From: a virus
IMG/VR virus record: IMGVR_UViG_3300020193_000906
Location: 1-30,117 of that record
DNA: 30,117 nt
Direction: 5' to 3' (one strand)
The translations under genes were made by a program, and so were the position numbers. Below are positions 30,052 through 30,117 of the stretch, piece after piece. Below the pieces are notes generated by a model. That model saw nothing but the letters and a program-made list of their open reading frames with translations, did no database searches and was not told the origin of the DNA. Each line of letters starts with the position of its first letter. Position 1 is the first letter of the stretch.

Positions 30052-30117
30052 ATGCCACAATTCACGGTTGACGGTTTCTTCATCGTTGCTTCTGATGAAG
30101 CAGAAGCTAAAAGAGTG
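30052..30117 (+). CDS. Start of a gene cut by the window end (partial)
   Basis: ATG 30052 opens a frame with no stop to the window end, giving 22 residues beginning MPQFTVDGFFIVASDEAEA. The peptide is natural in composition, but no ribosome site is visible before it. Function cannot be told from this piece. Confidence 0.5.
   Translation, partial: MPQFTVDGFFIVASDEAEAKRV

Overview
The window is about 30 kb of the late (virion) region of a tailed bacteriophage genome. Every convincing gene is on the + strand. The order is the standard siphovirus one: large terminase, portal, protease/scaffold, capsid cement, major capsid, neck proteins, tail tube, tail-assembly chaperone, tape measure, distal tail proteins and fibre. 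I see no tail sheath gene, so a long non-contractile tail is the simplest reading. The 1678-residue tape measure suggests a tail of roughly 250 nm by the usual rule of about 0.15 nm per residue. The host cannot be named from the sequence. The small secreted lipoprotein-like gene and good Shine-Dalgarno sites fit a bacterial host, probably Gram-negative. I see no integrase, repressor, tRNA, CRISPR array or insertion sequence.

Layout. Positions 1-6546 hold DNA packaging and head genes, ending at a strong intrinsic terminator (6564-6607). Positions 6682-8891 hold a glycosyltransferase with an inserted four-cysteine cluster, followed by three small genes for secreted or membrane proteins, one of them holin-like. 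Positions 8892-9177 lack a clear gene but contain several nested stem-loops and a possible short, frame-disrupted gene. Positions 9178-12530 hold neck and tail-terminator-type genes, an unrecognised gene and the tail tube gene, closed by a second strong terminator (12540-12578). Positions 12610-18240 hold the two-frame tail-assembly chaperone and the tape measure gene. Positions 18237-27918 hold a large repeated-domain distal tail protein, a 2175-residue hub/collagen/fibre protein and a further fibre-like protein. Positions 27954-29859 hold an unrecognised charged protein and an SF2 DEAH helicase, which begins the non-structural region. Positions 29860-30051 are non-coding, with direct repeats and an extreme run of G-tracts.

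How the genes work together. Terminase packages DNA through the portal into a prohead. The prohead is built on a scaffold that is probably also made from an internal start inside the protease gene, and it is stabilised by a cement protein. Neck proteins close the head and join it to a tail assembled on the tape measure with help from the frameshifted chaperone. Most genes are coupled by ATGA, TGATG or TAATG overlaps, so translation is tightly linked, with two transcription stops after the two most abundant virion proteins (capsid and tail tube).

The points I find most worth checking are: a 4-bp tandem duplication that appears to have scrambled the portal C-terminus; a chaperone frameshift that cannot be the usual -1 type; a 12-bp hairpin abutting the tape measure start codon; the structured non-coding block at 8899-9024; the cysteine-cluster glycosyltransferase inside the morphogenesis operon; a base-composition switch inside the fibre gene; and the G-tract block flanked by repeats after the helicase. 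All functional calls are from motifs and gene order read by eye; no database search was run.
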